Below, one piece after another: positions 34,263-42,738 of a stretch of DNA of 63,308 nucleotides. This DNA comes from Gammaproteobacteria bacterium (lineage in GTDB: Bacteria > Pseudomonadota > Gammaproteobacteria > Pseudomonadales > Azotimanducaceae). Every line of letters begins with the position of its first letter. Position 1 is the stretch's first letter. The notes beneath the pieces were generated by a model, which saw nothing but the letters and a program-made list of their open reading frames with translations, did not search any database and was not told where the DNA came from. The stretch spans positions 1 through 63,308 of the forward strand of contig JAUIED010000006.1 in the NCBI GenBank assembly GCA_030428905.1. The letters are read 5' to 3'. The translations under genes were made by a program, and so were the position numbers.

Positions 34263-35150
34263 GTGGCGCAGGTTCAGGCCAACGGCATCCAGATCGAGTA
34301 CGACACCTTTGGCGACCGCAACGGCCGGCCGCTGCTCCTGGTGATGGGGCTCGGCACGCAGATGACCCGCTGGCGGCCGGCGTTCTGCGAGCGTCTGGTT
34401 GATGCCGGGCACTTTGTCATCCGCTTCGATAATCGGGATATCGGCCTTTCGGAGAAGTTCGATGCGCACGGCACGCCAGACATGGCAGCTCTGTTTGCTG
34501 CCGGTGTAGCCGGAGAGCCCGTGCAGGCGCCCTACAACCTGGAGGACATGGCCCGCGACGCCATCGGCCTGCTCGATGCGCTGGATATCGACCGCGCGCA
34601 CGTCTGCGGCGCTTCCATGGGCGGCATGATCGGCCAGACGCTCGCCATTCATCATCCGGAACGTCTGCACTCTCTGGTGTCGATCATGTCCTCCACGGGC
34701 AACCCCGAGCTGCCTCCACCCACCCCTGAAGCCGCCGCCGCGTTGCTCTCGCCAGCCGGGCAGACCCTGGAGGAAGTGCTCGCCCGCACGGTGCAGATCA
34801 ATCGCGCCATCGGCAGCCCCGCCTACCCCGAAGCCGAGGAGGAACTCCGCGCGCGGGCGCAGAGCGATTTCCAGCGCAGCTTCCACCCGGCAGGGGTTGT
34901 GCGTCAGATGGCTGCTATCGCCGCCTCCGGCAACCGCAAACCCCTGCTCGGTGGGGTGCGGACACCAACGCTGGTGGTGCACGGCGCCGCCGACCCACTG
35001 GTGCCGCTGGCCGGTGGCATCGACACCCACGAATCTATTCCGGGCGCCGTTCTGGAAGTGGTGGAAGGTATGGGACACGATCTTCCGGAAGCGCTCTGGC
35101 CGCACATCATCGAGCTGATCAGCGCGCACACTCTCCGGCACCACGCATGA
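34263..35150 (+). CDS. Alpha/beta hydrolase
   Basis: 295 residues, GTG start with GGAGA upstream. The catalytic triad is visible: nucleophile in GASMGG, Asp in HGAADPLVP, His in VEGMGHDLPE; oxyanion region LVMGLGTQMTRW. It resembles the carboxylesterase/3-oxoadipate enol-lactonase group. It is the first gene of a five-gene operon in which every junction is a 4-nt overlap (ATGA or GTGA). Confidence 0.9.
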   Translation: MAQVQANGIQIEYDTFGDRNGRPLLLVMGLGTQMTRWRPAFCERLVDAGHFVIRFDNRDIGLSEKFDAHGTPDMAALFAAGVAGEPVQAPYNLEDMARDAIGLLDALDIDRAHVCGASMGGMIGQTLAIHHPERLHSLVSIMSSTGNPELPPPTPEAAAALLSPAGQTLEEVLARTVQINRAIGSPAYPEAEEELRARAQSDFQRSFHPAGVVRQMAAIAASGNRKPLLGGVRTPTLVVHGAADPLVPLAGGIDTHESIPGAVLEVVEGMGHDLPEALWPHIIELISAHTLRHHA

Positions 35151-36733
35151 AACACCTGCTGCTGACTCTCGTCACCTCCCTGCTCACCGCAGGCGCGTGG
35201 GCAGCGGCCACCCCCTGCGCAAACCGCACACCGGGCCTGCAGACCTTCTACAGCAACGGCTGGGGCGTGGACGGCGGCAATCAACGCTATCAGCCCGACA
35301 CCTCCATCGGCGCCGCCAATGCCCGGGATCTGCAGCTGCGCTGGAGCTATGGCTTCAGCACCGGCTCGCCGCGCGTGCACCCACTGGTTAGCGAAGATAC
35401 GATCTTCATCGGCGATGGCGGCCACGGTCTGGTGGCGCTCGGCCGCGCCGATGGCTGCCTGCGCTGGGAAAATACCGACATCGCCGATGTGGGCTCGGCA
35501 ATCGCCCACGGAGAGACAGGCGGTCGCACGATTCTGGTGGTTGCAGGTCGGCGCACCGGCATCTACGCCGTGGACGCCGAAAGCGGCAATACCCTCTGGC
35601 ACCGGCCGATCGACCACGACAACCCTGTGCCGGGCTACTCCGGCACGCCTGTGGTATTCGAGGATCGGGTGTTCGTTCCTTTGTCGTCCATGGAGATCGG
35701 CCTGTCCGCCAACCCGTTCTACGGCTGCTGCACCACCAGCGGCGCGGTGGCCGCCCTGGAGCTCGCTACCGGCGACCTGCTCTGGTACCAGCGCACCATT
35801 CGCGAGGCACCACAAGTCACCGGCCGACACTACCTGTTCGTGGAAGAACGCGGACCGAGCGGCGCGCCGGTATGGGGCACCGTCACGCTGGATGAAGAGC
35901 GGCGACGCATCTACTTCGGCACCGGTCAGAACTACAGCCGCCCCGCCACCGACACCAGCGATGCCATCATTGCTCTGGACACGGACACCGGCGACATCAT
36001 CTGGGTGACCCAGGCCACCGAAGACGACGCCTTCAACATGGCCTGCACCGCCAGCCGTGAGCACCCGAACTGCCCGAAACCCATGGGACCGGATGTGGAT
36101 TTTGGCGCTCCGCCGGTGCTCACCCGCCTCGCCGATGGCAGCGATGTGGTGCTGGCCGGACAGAAGTCCGGCGACGTGTGGGCGCTTGATCCCGACGATG
36201 GGCGCGTGCTCTGGAAGCGCCGTATCGGCCGCGGCGGTGCGCTGGGCGGCGTGCACTGGGGGATGGCGGTGGACCCCACCCGGCAGATCCTGTTCGTGCC
36301 CGTGAGCGACGTGCCGGCGATCGCAGGCAGCGACGAACCGGAACCCGGACTCTTCGCGCTGGATGCCGCGAGCGGCACGCCCCGCTGGTCTGCGCCGCGC
36401 GCACCACGCTGCACGGAAGGGGACTGCTGGAGCGGTCTTTCCGCGGCCATCGTTGCCGGCCCCGGTATCGTCGCCGCCGGGGGCCTGGATGGACTGCTGG
36501 AAGTGTACGACTCCACCACTGGACAGATCCTCTGGCAGTTCGACAGCCTCATCGACTTCGCCACCGTCAACGGCGTAGCGGCACACGGCGGCAGCTTCGA
36601 TGCGCACGGACCGCAGCTTGCCGGCAATCAGCTCATCGCGGTGTCGGGCTACGGCAGCTTCCGGCAGAAGGCCGGCAACGCGCTGCTGGTGTTCGAACCT
36701 TCAACTACCGAACAACAAGGAGACTCACCGTGA
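35147..36733 (+). CDS. Secreted PQQ-type beta-propeller dehydrogenase, PVADH-like
   Basis: 528 residues with a signal peptide (MKHLLLTLVTSLLTAGAWAA). Repeated propeller blades end in W motifs (AVDAESGNTLWHRP, ALDTDTGDIIWVTQ, ALDPDDGRVLWKRR). A vicinal disulfide candidate CC (194-195, FYGCCTTSGAVAAL) aligns with the CCT..G site of polyvinyl-alcohol dehydrogenases, which use PQQ. It has no cytochrome domain, so it would need an external electron acceptor; the paralogue at 39,039-40,904 has one. It would oxidise an alcohol in the periplasm. Confidence 0.82.
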   Translation: MKHLLLTLVTSLLTAGAWAAATPCANRTPGLQTFYSNGWGVDGGNQRYQPDTSIGAANARDLQLRWSYGFSTGSPRVHPLVSEDTIFIGDGGHGLVALGRADGCLRWENTDIADVGSAIAHGETGGRTILVVAGRRTGIYAVDAESGNTLWHRPIDHDNPVPGYSGTPVVFEDRVFVPLSSMEIGLSANPFYGCCTTSGAVAALELATGDLLWYQRTIREAPQVTGRHYLFVEERGPSGAPVWGTVTLDEERRRIYFGTGQNYSRPATDTSDAIIALDTDTGDIIWVTQATEDDAFNMACTASREHPNCPKPMGPDVDFGAPPVLTRLADGSDVVLAGQKSGDVWALDPDDGRVLWKRRIGRGGALGGVHWGMAVDPTRQILFVPVSDVPAIAGSDEPEPGLFALDAASGTPRWSAPRAPRCTEGDCWSGLSAAIVAGPGIVAAGGLDGLLEVYDSTTGQILWQFDSLIDFATVNGVAAHGGSFDAHGPQLAGNQLIAVSGYGSFRQKAGNALLVFEPSTTEQQGDSP

Positions 36734-37194
36734 GTGATGCGTCAGCCGCGCCCCCCCTGCGACGCCTCGTCGCCACCGCTATCGACTTCGTGGTCGTGCC
36801 TGTTGTGAGTATCGGTGTGATGCTCGTCAGCGGCGCCATGGAATCCGCTGAAGCCTACGCAGGCTTCCAGCCGATCCTGCGGCCGATTCTTCTCGGCATC
36901 GCCGGTTACCTGCTGGTCAACGGCTGGCTGCTCTACCGCCACGGGCAGACGCTGGGCAAGCGCATCATGGGCCTGGCCATCGTGCGTCAGAGCGACGGTA
37001 GCAAGGCATCGCTCGGCCGGCTGGTTGGCGTGCGGGCGCTGTTTTTCCCGCTGCTCTACCTGCCCATCGGCTTTGCCGCCATCGGCGCGTGGGCGCTCTT
37101 GCCGGTGGTAGATAATGCATCCATCCTGCTGCGCGGCCGCCGCTGCCTGCACGACTTCGCCGCCGGTACCCGCGTGGTGCGCACGCGCCGGTGA
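36730..37194 (+). CDS. RDD family membrane protein
   Basis: 154 residues, GTG start. The N-terminal LRRLVATAIDFVVVPVVSIG, the central GQTLGKRIMGLAIVRQSDGS and the C-terminal LLRGRRCLHDFAAGTRVVRT match the RDD domain with three membrane segments. Some RDD proteins are ion/proton antiporters; the role here, between a periplasmic dehydrogenase and a cytoplasmic monooxygenase, may be transport. It is embedded in the coupled operon. Confidence 0.8.
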   Translation: MSDASAAPPLRRLVATAIDFVVVPVVSIGVMLVSGAMESAEAYAGFQPILRPILLGIAGYLLVNGWLLYRHGQTLGKRIMGLAIVRQSDGSKASLGRLVGVRALFFPLLYLPIGFAAIGAWALLPVVDNASILLRGRRCLHDFAAGTRVVRTRR

Positions 37195-38372
37195 AGGCGC
37201 TGGTCGCCGGCGGCGGCATTGGCGGCATCAGCGCAGCGCTGTGTCTGGCCCGCGCCGGCTGGGACGTTGCAGTGTACGAACAGGCGCCGTCGTTCGAAGA
37301 GATCGGCGCCGGTATTCAGCTCTCCCCGAACTGCACCCGCGTGCTGCACCACCTGGGCCTGGAGGAAGCCCTGCGTGCCAGAGCATCTCTGCCGGAGGGC
37401 ACGCAGTTCAGGCAATGGAGAAGCGGCCGCGTGATCAGCGAGCAACCGCTCGGCCGGCAGATGCTCGATCGTTATGGCTTTCCCTACTACCACATCCACC
37501 GCGGCGATCTTTTACGCATTCTGGTGGACGCCGCCCTGCAGCAGCCAAACATCTCGCTGAACACAAGCTGCCGCGTGATCGGTTGCGAACAGGATGCGGC
37601 CGAAGCGCGCCTGATCACTGGCAACGGTGCGGTGCCCGGCGATGTAGTCGTAGGCGCAGATGGCATCCGCTCCGCCGTGCGCGCAACGCTTTGGGGCGAA
37701 GCGGCCCCCGTGTTCACCGGCAACGTGGCCTGGCGCGCGCTGGTGCCAGCGGATCGACTCGCACCCGGCAGAATTCGCCCCATGTCCACCGCCTGGTGGG
37801 GCCCGGGCCGTCACTTCGTGCACTACTACGTGCGCGGCGGCGCGCTGGTAAACTGCGTATGCGTCGTGGAAAAAACCGGTTGGGAGGTTGAATCGTGGAC
37901 CGAGGCCGGCGAGCTTGCCGAACTGAAAGCGGACTTCACCGGCTGGCATGCCGACATTCAGGCGCTCATCGACAACATGGACACGCACACACTGTTCAAA
38001 TGGGCCCTGCACGACCGGCCACCCATGCCGTCCTGGGGCCAGGGCCGCGTCACGCTGCTGGGTGATGCCTGCCATCCCACGCTCCCCTTCATGGCTCAGG
38101 GTGCTGCCATGGCCATCGAGGACGGCGCGGTGCTGGCAGCGTGCCTCCAGGGCAGCGAAGACATTACCACTGCGCTTACGCGCTATGAATCGCTGCGCAA
38201 ACCGCGCACCGCCGGCGTGCAGTTGGGATCACGCCGCAACGCGCGTGTCTTCCACCTCTCCGGGCTGCCCGCCTGGTTGCGCAACCGTGCCGCCGCAAAA
38301 GCCGGGGGCAAGACCATGCACCAGCTCTTCCGCTACGATGCGCTCAACGCCGCCAACGAGGGTTTGCCATGA
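37191..38372 (+). CDS. FAD-dependent monooxygenase, salicylate-hydroxylase-like
   Basis: 393 residues starting GTG with the Rossmann motif right at the N-terminus (AGGGIGGISAAL), then GAGIQLSPNCTRVLHHLGLE, the DG motif VVVGADGIRSAVRAT and the second FAD motif GDACHPTLPFMAQGAAMAIE. This is the group A aromatic-ring hydroxylase family (salicylate or 6-hydroxynicotinate hydroxylase). NAD(P)H-dependent and cytoplasmic. The substrate is unknown; the VOC protein encoded next could act on its product. Confidence 0.9.
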   Translation: MKALVAGGGIGGISAALCLARAGWDVAVYEQAPSFEEIGAGIQLSPNCTRVLHHLGLEEALRARASLPEGTQFRQWRSGRVISEQPLGRQMLDRYGFPYYHIHRGDLLRILVDAALQQPNISLNTSCRVIGCEQDAAEARLITGNGAVPGDVVVGADGIRSAVRATLWGEAAPVFTGNVAWRALVPADRLAPGRIRPMSTAWWGPGRHFVHYYVRGGALVNCVCVVEKTGWEVESWTEAGELAELKADFTGWHADIQALIDNMDTHTLFKWALHDRPPMPSWGQGRVTLLGDACHPTLPFMAQGAAMAIEDGAVLAACLQGSEDITTALTRYESLRKPRTAGVQLGSRRNARVFHLSGLPAWLRNRAAAKAGGKTMHQLFRYDALNAANEGLP

Positions 38373-39055
38373 ACAAGGTCCAGGGTCTGCACCATCTCGC
38401 TATCACCACCGCCAACATGAAAGAACAGATCGAGTTTTTCACCGACAAGCTCGGCATGGAGCTGGTGGCTTTGTACTGGATGCATGGTGTGGCAAACACC
38501 TGGCACGGCTTTCTGCGGCTGAACGACGAAAGCAGCATCGCCTTCGTGTGCAACCCCGACATCGGCGATATCCCGGTGGTGATGGGCCAGACACACGCCG
38601 GCAACCCCGGCGCCAACTGCGCGAAAGGCACCATGCAGCATCTGGCGCTGAAGGTGCGCGATCACGCGGAACTGCTGGCCATGCGCGACCGTCTGCGCAG
38701 CAAAGGTGTGCCGGTGATCGGGCCCACAGATCACGGCTTCTGCGTTTCCATCTATTTCGCCGGGCCGGAGAACTTGTCGCTGGAGCTATCCTACTCCGAA
38801 GCCCCAATCGACCACCGCGCCTGGATAGACCCCGAAGTGCAGGCACTCGCCGGCATCAGCGACGCGGAGCTCGCACGCTTCACACAGTCCTCCCACTATG
38901 CAGATCAGGCCGGTGGTGTTGCGCAACCCGGCGTGGATGCCCCCGGCCCACATATGCACTACCCGCCGGAACGCTACGCGCAGATGCTTGCCGTGCCGGA
39001 TGAGGTGGTGTGGGCCAACAGCGAAAACCAACCGCCGGTCAAGGTGACGGACTGA
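38369..39055 (+). CDS. VOC family (glyoxalase/dioxygenase-like) protein
   Basis: 228 residues, last gene of the coupled operon. It has the vicinal oxygen chelate pattern (VQGLHHLAITTANMKEQIEF, MQHLALKVRDHAELLAM, SIYFAGPENLSLELSY) with His and Glu metal-ligand candidates (H9, H94-region, E in SLELS). The C-terminal extension (about 145-228) is not part of the VOC fold. The end overlaps the convergent PVADH-cytochrome gene by 17 nt. Confidence 0.85.
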   Translation: MNKVQGLHHLAITTANMKEQIEFFTDKLGMELVALYWMHGVANTWHGFLRLNDESSIAFVCNPDIGDIPVVMGQTHAGNPGANCAKGTMQHLALKVRDHAELLAMRDRLRSKGVPVIGPTDHGFCVSIYFAGPENLSLELSYSEAPIDHRAWIDPEVQALAGISDAELARFTQSSHYADQAGGVAQPGVDAPGPHMHYPPERYAQMLAVPDEVVWANSENQPPVKVTD

Positions 39056-40904
39056 CCGTAACGCCTGCGCGAAACGCCAGCAGCACGTTACCCTGCGGCT
39101 GGCCGAACATGCCGTAGCCGCTGTTGACCAGCAGCAGGCCGTTGGCCGCCGCAAGGCTTGCACTGTCGATGGCGCCACCCTGCCCCGGCACGCCGTTCAC
39201 CGAAGGGAACGCGCGCAACGTGTCGTATTCGAACAGCACCGTGCCGTCGAGCGCATCGAATATGCGCAGCTTGCCGTCGAGGCTGCCGGTCACCACCGCG
39301 CCATCCACAACGATGGGCGCTGCGGAAAGCCCGTAGAGGTAGGCGCAGCGTGGCGCCAGTTGTTCCCGCCCCTCGCAATCCGCTTGCACCCGGTAGCGCC
39401 AGCGCTCCTCGCCGGTTTCCACATCCAGCGCGTACAGTCCGGGCTGCGGCACGAACCCCGGGCGCGGCAGGCCCGGATCGTTGAGCGGTACGTAAACCGT
39501 GTCGCCGTCATAGGCCATGGCCCAGTGCACGCCGCCGTTGGCCGTACCGGTGCCGTTCTGCCAGCGCCACAGCACCCGCCCTTCGTCATCGGGATCAAGC
39601 GCCCACACGGTGCTGGACTTCTGTCCCGCCAGCAGCACGTCCTTACCGTTTCGACGCTTGCCGATGATGATGGAAGCGCCGAAGTCCACGTCGCGGTTCA
39701 CGCTCCATTCCGGCGGGCAGTTGAGCGAAGGCTGGCGCCGGCAGCCGACGAGGAAGATGTCGTTGGCCGTCGCCTGGAAAGACCACGCAACCGCGCCGGT
39801 TTCGAGATCCAGCGCCAGCACCGCGTCCGTGTGTGGGTGCGCCGGTTCAGAATTGGCCTCACCGGTGCCGATGTAGAGCAGGCCGCGTGTCGCGTCGATG
39901 GCAGGTGTGGTCCACACTGGCGCGCCGGATGGCCCCCAGAGCATCTGCCCGTCGCCACGATCACGCAGCGGCTGCGCCTTCGGCAGCATGTCGGTGCGCC
40001 ACTCGATCCCACCGTCGCGCACGTCCAGCGCCGCCACTGCACCGCTGGCCTTGCAGCACACATGCTCGGCTTGCGCACCCACCATGATCTCGAACTGCGA
40101 CACGGATGCGTACACACGCTCGCCGTACAGTTGCGGTGTGCCGGTGATGATGGATTCCGGGTACTGCTTGAGGCTCGTAAGCCAGATGCCCTCACCGGTC
40201 TGCGCGTCCACCATGTGCACGGCCGCTTCCATGTCACCGAACACGAGCACCGCGCGGCCGTCTGGCAACTCGCCAAAGGTCATACTGGTGCGCAGCACAC
40301 GATCCGCCTCGTACACCCAGCGCAAACAAGGGGACGAGGCGATGTCGAAGGCATACACCTTGCGGCTCTCCACCGGCGAGACGAACATCGTCCGCCCCAC
40401 TACCGCCGGTTGCGAACGCATCATGGTGACGTTCGGAAAGGCGAGCACCCAGGCCAGCTCCAGGTTTGGCATATCGGCGGTATGCAGCCCAGCGGCTTCG
40501 GCGCTGAGGCGCCGATGGTTCTTGTGGTTGATGCCGAACGACGGTACCGCAGGTGTTCCCGCCGTATCCGCCCGACGCACGCCATCGGCGCAGAGCATCT
40601 CGGTTTCCCAGGCATCCGACCCCTGCACTGCGCCCGCCAGATAACGGATGACATCTTCACGTTGCTGCGGCGTGAGCGCATCGCCCTGCGCCTTCATGCG
40701 GCCGGCGGTGAGGGCGTGCCGTACGAGATCGGGCATCATGGTGCGCAGGGTGTTCAGCGAACGGGCCTGTGTGTTTTCGGCTGCGTCGTGACAAGCCGCG
40801 CAGTGCTCGGCATACACCGCTGCCCCTGGGTGCGGCTCCAACGCCTCACCGGGCGAAGTGGCAAACACGCAAAACAAAAGAGCCCACCGGAGTGGGCTCT
40901 TCAT
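39039..40904 (-). CDS. Quinohaemoprotein: cytochrome c fused to PVADH-like PQQ propeller
   Basis: 621 residues beginning with a signal peptide (MKSPLRWALLFCVFATSPGE). A single class I cytochrome c domain follows (CAACH, C35/C38/H39; axial Met in GRMKAQG), then the beta-propeller with vicinal CC (283-284, EHVCCKASGAVAAL) and blade ends such as ALDLETGAVAWSFQ and ALDVETGEERWRYR. The architecture is that of polyvinyl-alcohol dehydrogenase: substrate electrons pass from PQQ to haem. It is paralogous to the haem-less protein at 35,147. The ATG 33 nt upstream was rejected because it precedes the signal peptide. Confidence 0.85.
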   Translation of the reverse strand: MKSPLRWALLFCVFATSPGEALEPHPGAAVYAEHCAACHDAAENTQARSLNTLRTMMPDLVRHALTAGRMKAQGDALTPQQREDVIRYLAGAVQGSDAWETEMLCADGVRRADTAGTPAVPSFGINHKNHRRLSAEAAGLHTADMPNLELAWVLAFPNVTMMRSQPAVVGRTMFVSPVESRKVYAFDIASSPCLRWVYEADRVLRTSMTFGELPDGRAVLVFGDMEAAVHMVDAQTGEGIWLTSLKQYPESIITGTPQLYGERVYASVSQFEIMVGAQAEHVCCKASGAVAALDVRDGGIEWRTDMLPKAQPLRDRGDGQMLWGPSGAPVWTTPAIDATRGLLYIGTGEANSEPAHPHTDAVLALDLETGAVAWSFQATANDIFLVGCRRQPSLNCPPEWSVNRDVDFGASIIIGKRRNGKDVLLAGQKSSTVWALDPDDEGRVLWRWQNGTGTANGGVHWAMAYDGDTVYVPLNDPGLPRPGFVPQPGLYALDVETGEERWRYRVQADCEGREQLAPRCAYLYGLSAAPIVVDGAVVTGSLDGKLRIFDALDGTVLFEYDTLRAFPSVNGVPGQGGAIDSASLAAANGLLLVNSGYGMFGQPQGNVLLAFRAGVTVSPSP

Positions 40905-40920
40905 CAGCTTGGCGGACAAG

Positions 40921-42606
40921 TCATCTGCCACCGGCAAGCTGCTCGGCTTCCCACTGGGTGGCGTCGCGATAGGTGACCACGCCGAAGATCATCTCATCGA
41001 ACGACTGATCGCCCCATGGCACTTCTCGGGTCGGGTCCGGGTTTGCCGGATTCTGCGCCGAGTTGTCCCACCAGTTGGTGTAGACGATCTTCGTACCAGC
41101 AGGCACCACCTTCGGCTCTGCGAACTCGTAGGTGGTCTGCCAGTTGAAGTCGTAGTTCGGCACATTGAGCAGCACCTCCTCGGTGCCATCCGGATACTTC
41201 GCGACGAAGCGGGCCGCCTTACCACGGTAGTGTGCATGCGGAAGGATGCTGTAGAGCAGCGCATCGTTCTTGAACTCCTGCACCGCCTGCTCGGCATGCG
41301 CCTTGGCATGGGGCGGGATCTTCAGCCGACCGTTCGCCAGGATCATGTTGCGAATCGGAAACTCCGGCTCCTCGTCGTAGAAGTAGATACCGATCTTCGA
41401 GCTGTCCGTGGATGCCTTGCCGGACGTGGTGTAGTGCATCTGGAACTCCAGATGCGCGCCTGCCGGCAGGAAGGTACCTGTGCCTTCGGGGAGCGCACGA
41501 ACCACCATGCCGGGCACATAGCCGGCGAGGCCGCCGATGGACGAGCGGTTGGAAAGCCGGCCCTTGCGCGGACCCTCGGTCTCCAGGTGCCCAGCCCGGG
41601 TGATCACGTGGTGCAGCACGGTGCGGTCGCCCGGCACGATCTGCGAGGCGCGCACCCACACGTCCCGATCCAGCGGGTTCTGAACATACTTGTACTGGTA
41701 GTCCACCACGCCAGAAGCCGGCACGTCGGTGGCAGGGATATCGATCACCAGATCCGGCTCGCCGAGCGCGCCCCATACGGAGTTGTCGTGCACGAGCCCG
41801 ACCAGCGGATCTTCACCTTCGCCGCGGGGCGCCCCCGCATCCGCCCAGGCAACGATGGCCTGGCGGTCGGCAACCGACAGCGAACGGTCGTTGCCCCAGT
41901 GACCGACGGTCGGGTCTGCATGCCATGGCGGCATGCGCTTGGTCATGAGCACTTCGCGAATCATCGGCGCGAAGCCGCGCACCAGCAGGTAGCTGTTCAT
42001 CTGCCAGGGACCGATGCCGCCTTCCCGGTGGCAGCTCACGCAGTTCTTCTCAAGGATGGGGGCAATATGTTCCACATAGGTGAGCGCCGTGCCGTCCGGT
42101 TGCGCAACTTCAACGGCACAACCACCGGTATTGCTTTCGGCTTTTTCTACCGCCTCACCAGCGCGCACAGCCGCGAGGGCTGCATCGAATGTGGCGTTCA
42201 CCCCACCTCGATAGGCCAGCGTCCATGACTTTGGATCCACCACCAGGACCTCGCCTGCCTCGTTGAGCTCCAAAGCAGCCGCTACGAGCTGGGCATCGTC
42301 CACCAGCACCGGCACACCGTCTGCGGTGACCGCCGAGCCGCTGGAATCCAGCAGCAGCACCTGCACGGACCCATCGGCCTCGCGCTGCAGCTTCTCGAGC
42401 TTGTGCCGGCTGTCTGCCGCTACCGCGCACTGAGCGCTGTCGGCCATGAGCACCACGGCCTCCATGTCGCTGAAGTAATAGAGGTGGTGCGAGCCGCCCG
42501 TGTTGTCCATGAGCCGGAAGTTCTCTACGACCTCCGATGGCGCCAGGCCGTGTGCTGCGCCCCACAAACCAGCCAGGCCCAGGATCATTACCTTCGATAT
42601 GCGCAT
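40921..42606 (-). CDS. Thioredoxin-like/cytochrome c/copper type II monooxygenase fusion
   Basis: 561 residues with signal peptide (MRISKVMILGLAGLWGAAHG). Domain 1 (about 20-165) is redoxin-like with a single Cys (SAQCAVAADS). Domain 2 has one haem site CVSCH (189-193) and the flanking MPPWHADP motif. Domain 3 resembles peptidylglycine hydroxylating monooxygenase: CuA-type LHHVI (H332, H333) and FQMHYT (H391), CuB-type PHAHYRGK (H457, H459) and a Met in QSFDEM (M539). These enzymes hydroxylate C-H bonds with two copper ions. It lies 16 nt upstream of the PVADH-cytochrome gene and is probably cotranscribed. Confidence 0.8.
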   Translation of the reverse strand: MRISKVMILGLAGLWGAAHGLAPSEVVENFRLMDNTGGSHHLYYFSDMEAVVLMADSAQCAVAADSRHKLEKLQREADGSVQVLLLDSSGSAVTADGVPVLVDDAQLVAAALELNEAGEVLVVDPKSWTLAYRGGVNATFDAALAAVRAGEAVEKAESNTGGCAVEVAQPDGTALTYVEHIAPILEKNCVSCHREGGIGPWQMNSYLLVRGFAPMIREVLMTKRMPPWHADPTVGHWGNDRSLSVADRQAIVAWADAGAPRGEGEDPLVGLVHDNSVWGALGEPDLVIDIPATDVPASGVVDYQYKYVQNPLDRDVWVRASQIVPGDRTVLHHVITRAGHLETEGPRKGRLSNRSSIGGLAGYVPGMVVRALPEGTGTFLPAGAHLEFQMHYTTSGKASTDSSKIGIYFYDEEPEFPIRNMILANGRLKIPPHAKAHAEQAVQEFKNDALLYSILPHAHYRGKAARFVAKYPDGTEEVLLNVPNYDFNWQTTYEFAEPKVVPAGTKIVYTNWWDNSAQNPANPDPTREVPWGDQSFDEMIFGVVTYRDATQWEAEQLAGGR

Positions 42607-42633
42607 TGCACGCTCCCGTCTGCCGAAAACGAA

Positions 42634-42663
42634 ACGATACATCGTCTGGCGCTTGCTTCACAA
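42634..42663 (-). promoter_or_regulatory. Possible promoter of the copper monooxygenase operon
   Basis: TTGTGA, 18-nt spacer, TATCGT on the minus strand, about 28 nt before the ATG. The -10 overlaps a small palindrome, ACGAT-AC-ATCGT. A weak match, given only as a candidate. Confidence 0.3.
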
Positions 42664-42738
42664 CGCACCGCGGGATGTACCAACCGCCGCCAAGCGGTAA
42701 GATCTGGAGCGCGTCCCAAAATCCACGAGAGCACCCCC

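Noticed and set aside
32907-35144. A longer FAD oxidoreductase of 745 residues
   Set aside because: The first 320 codons are antisense to the alpha/beta hydrolase; the Rossmann motif begins right after the ATG at 34,175, the normal N-terminus.
34904-36607. A 567-codon minus-strand frame over the PVADH-like gene
   Set aside because: Antisense of a gene with signal peptide and propeller repeats; composition unlike a protein.
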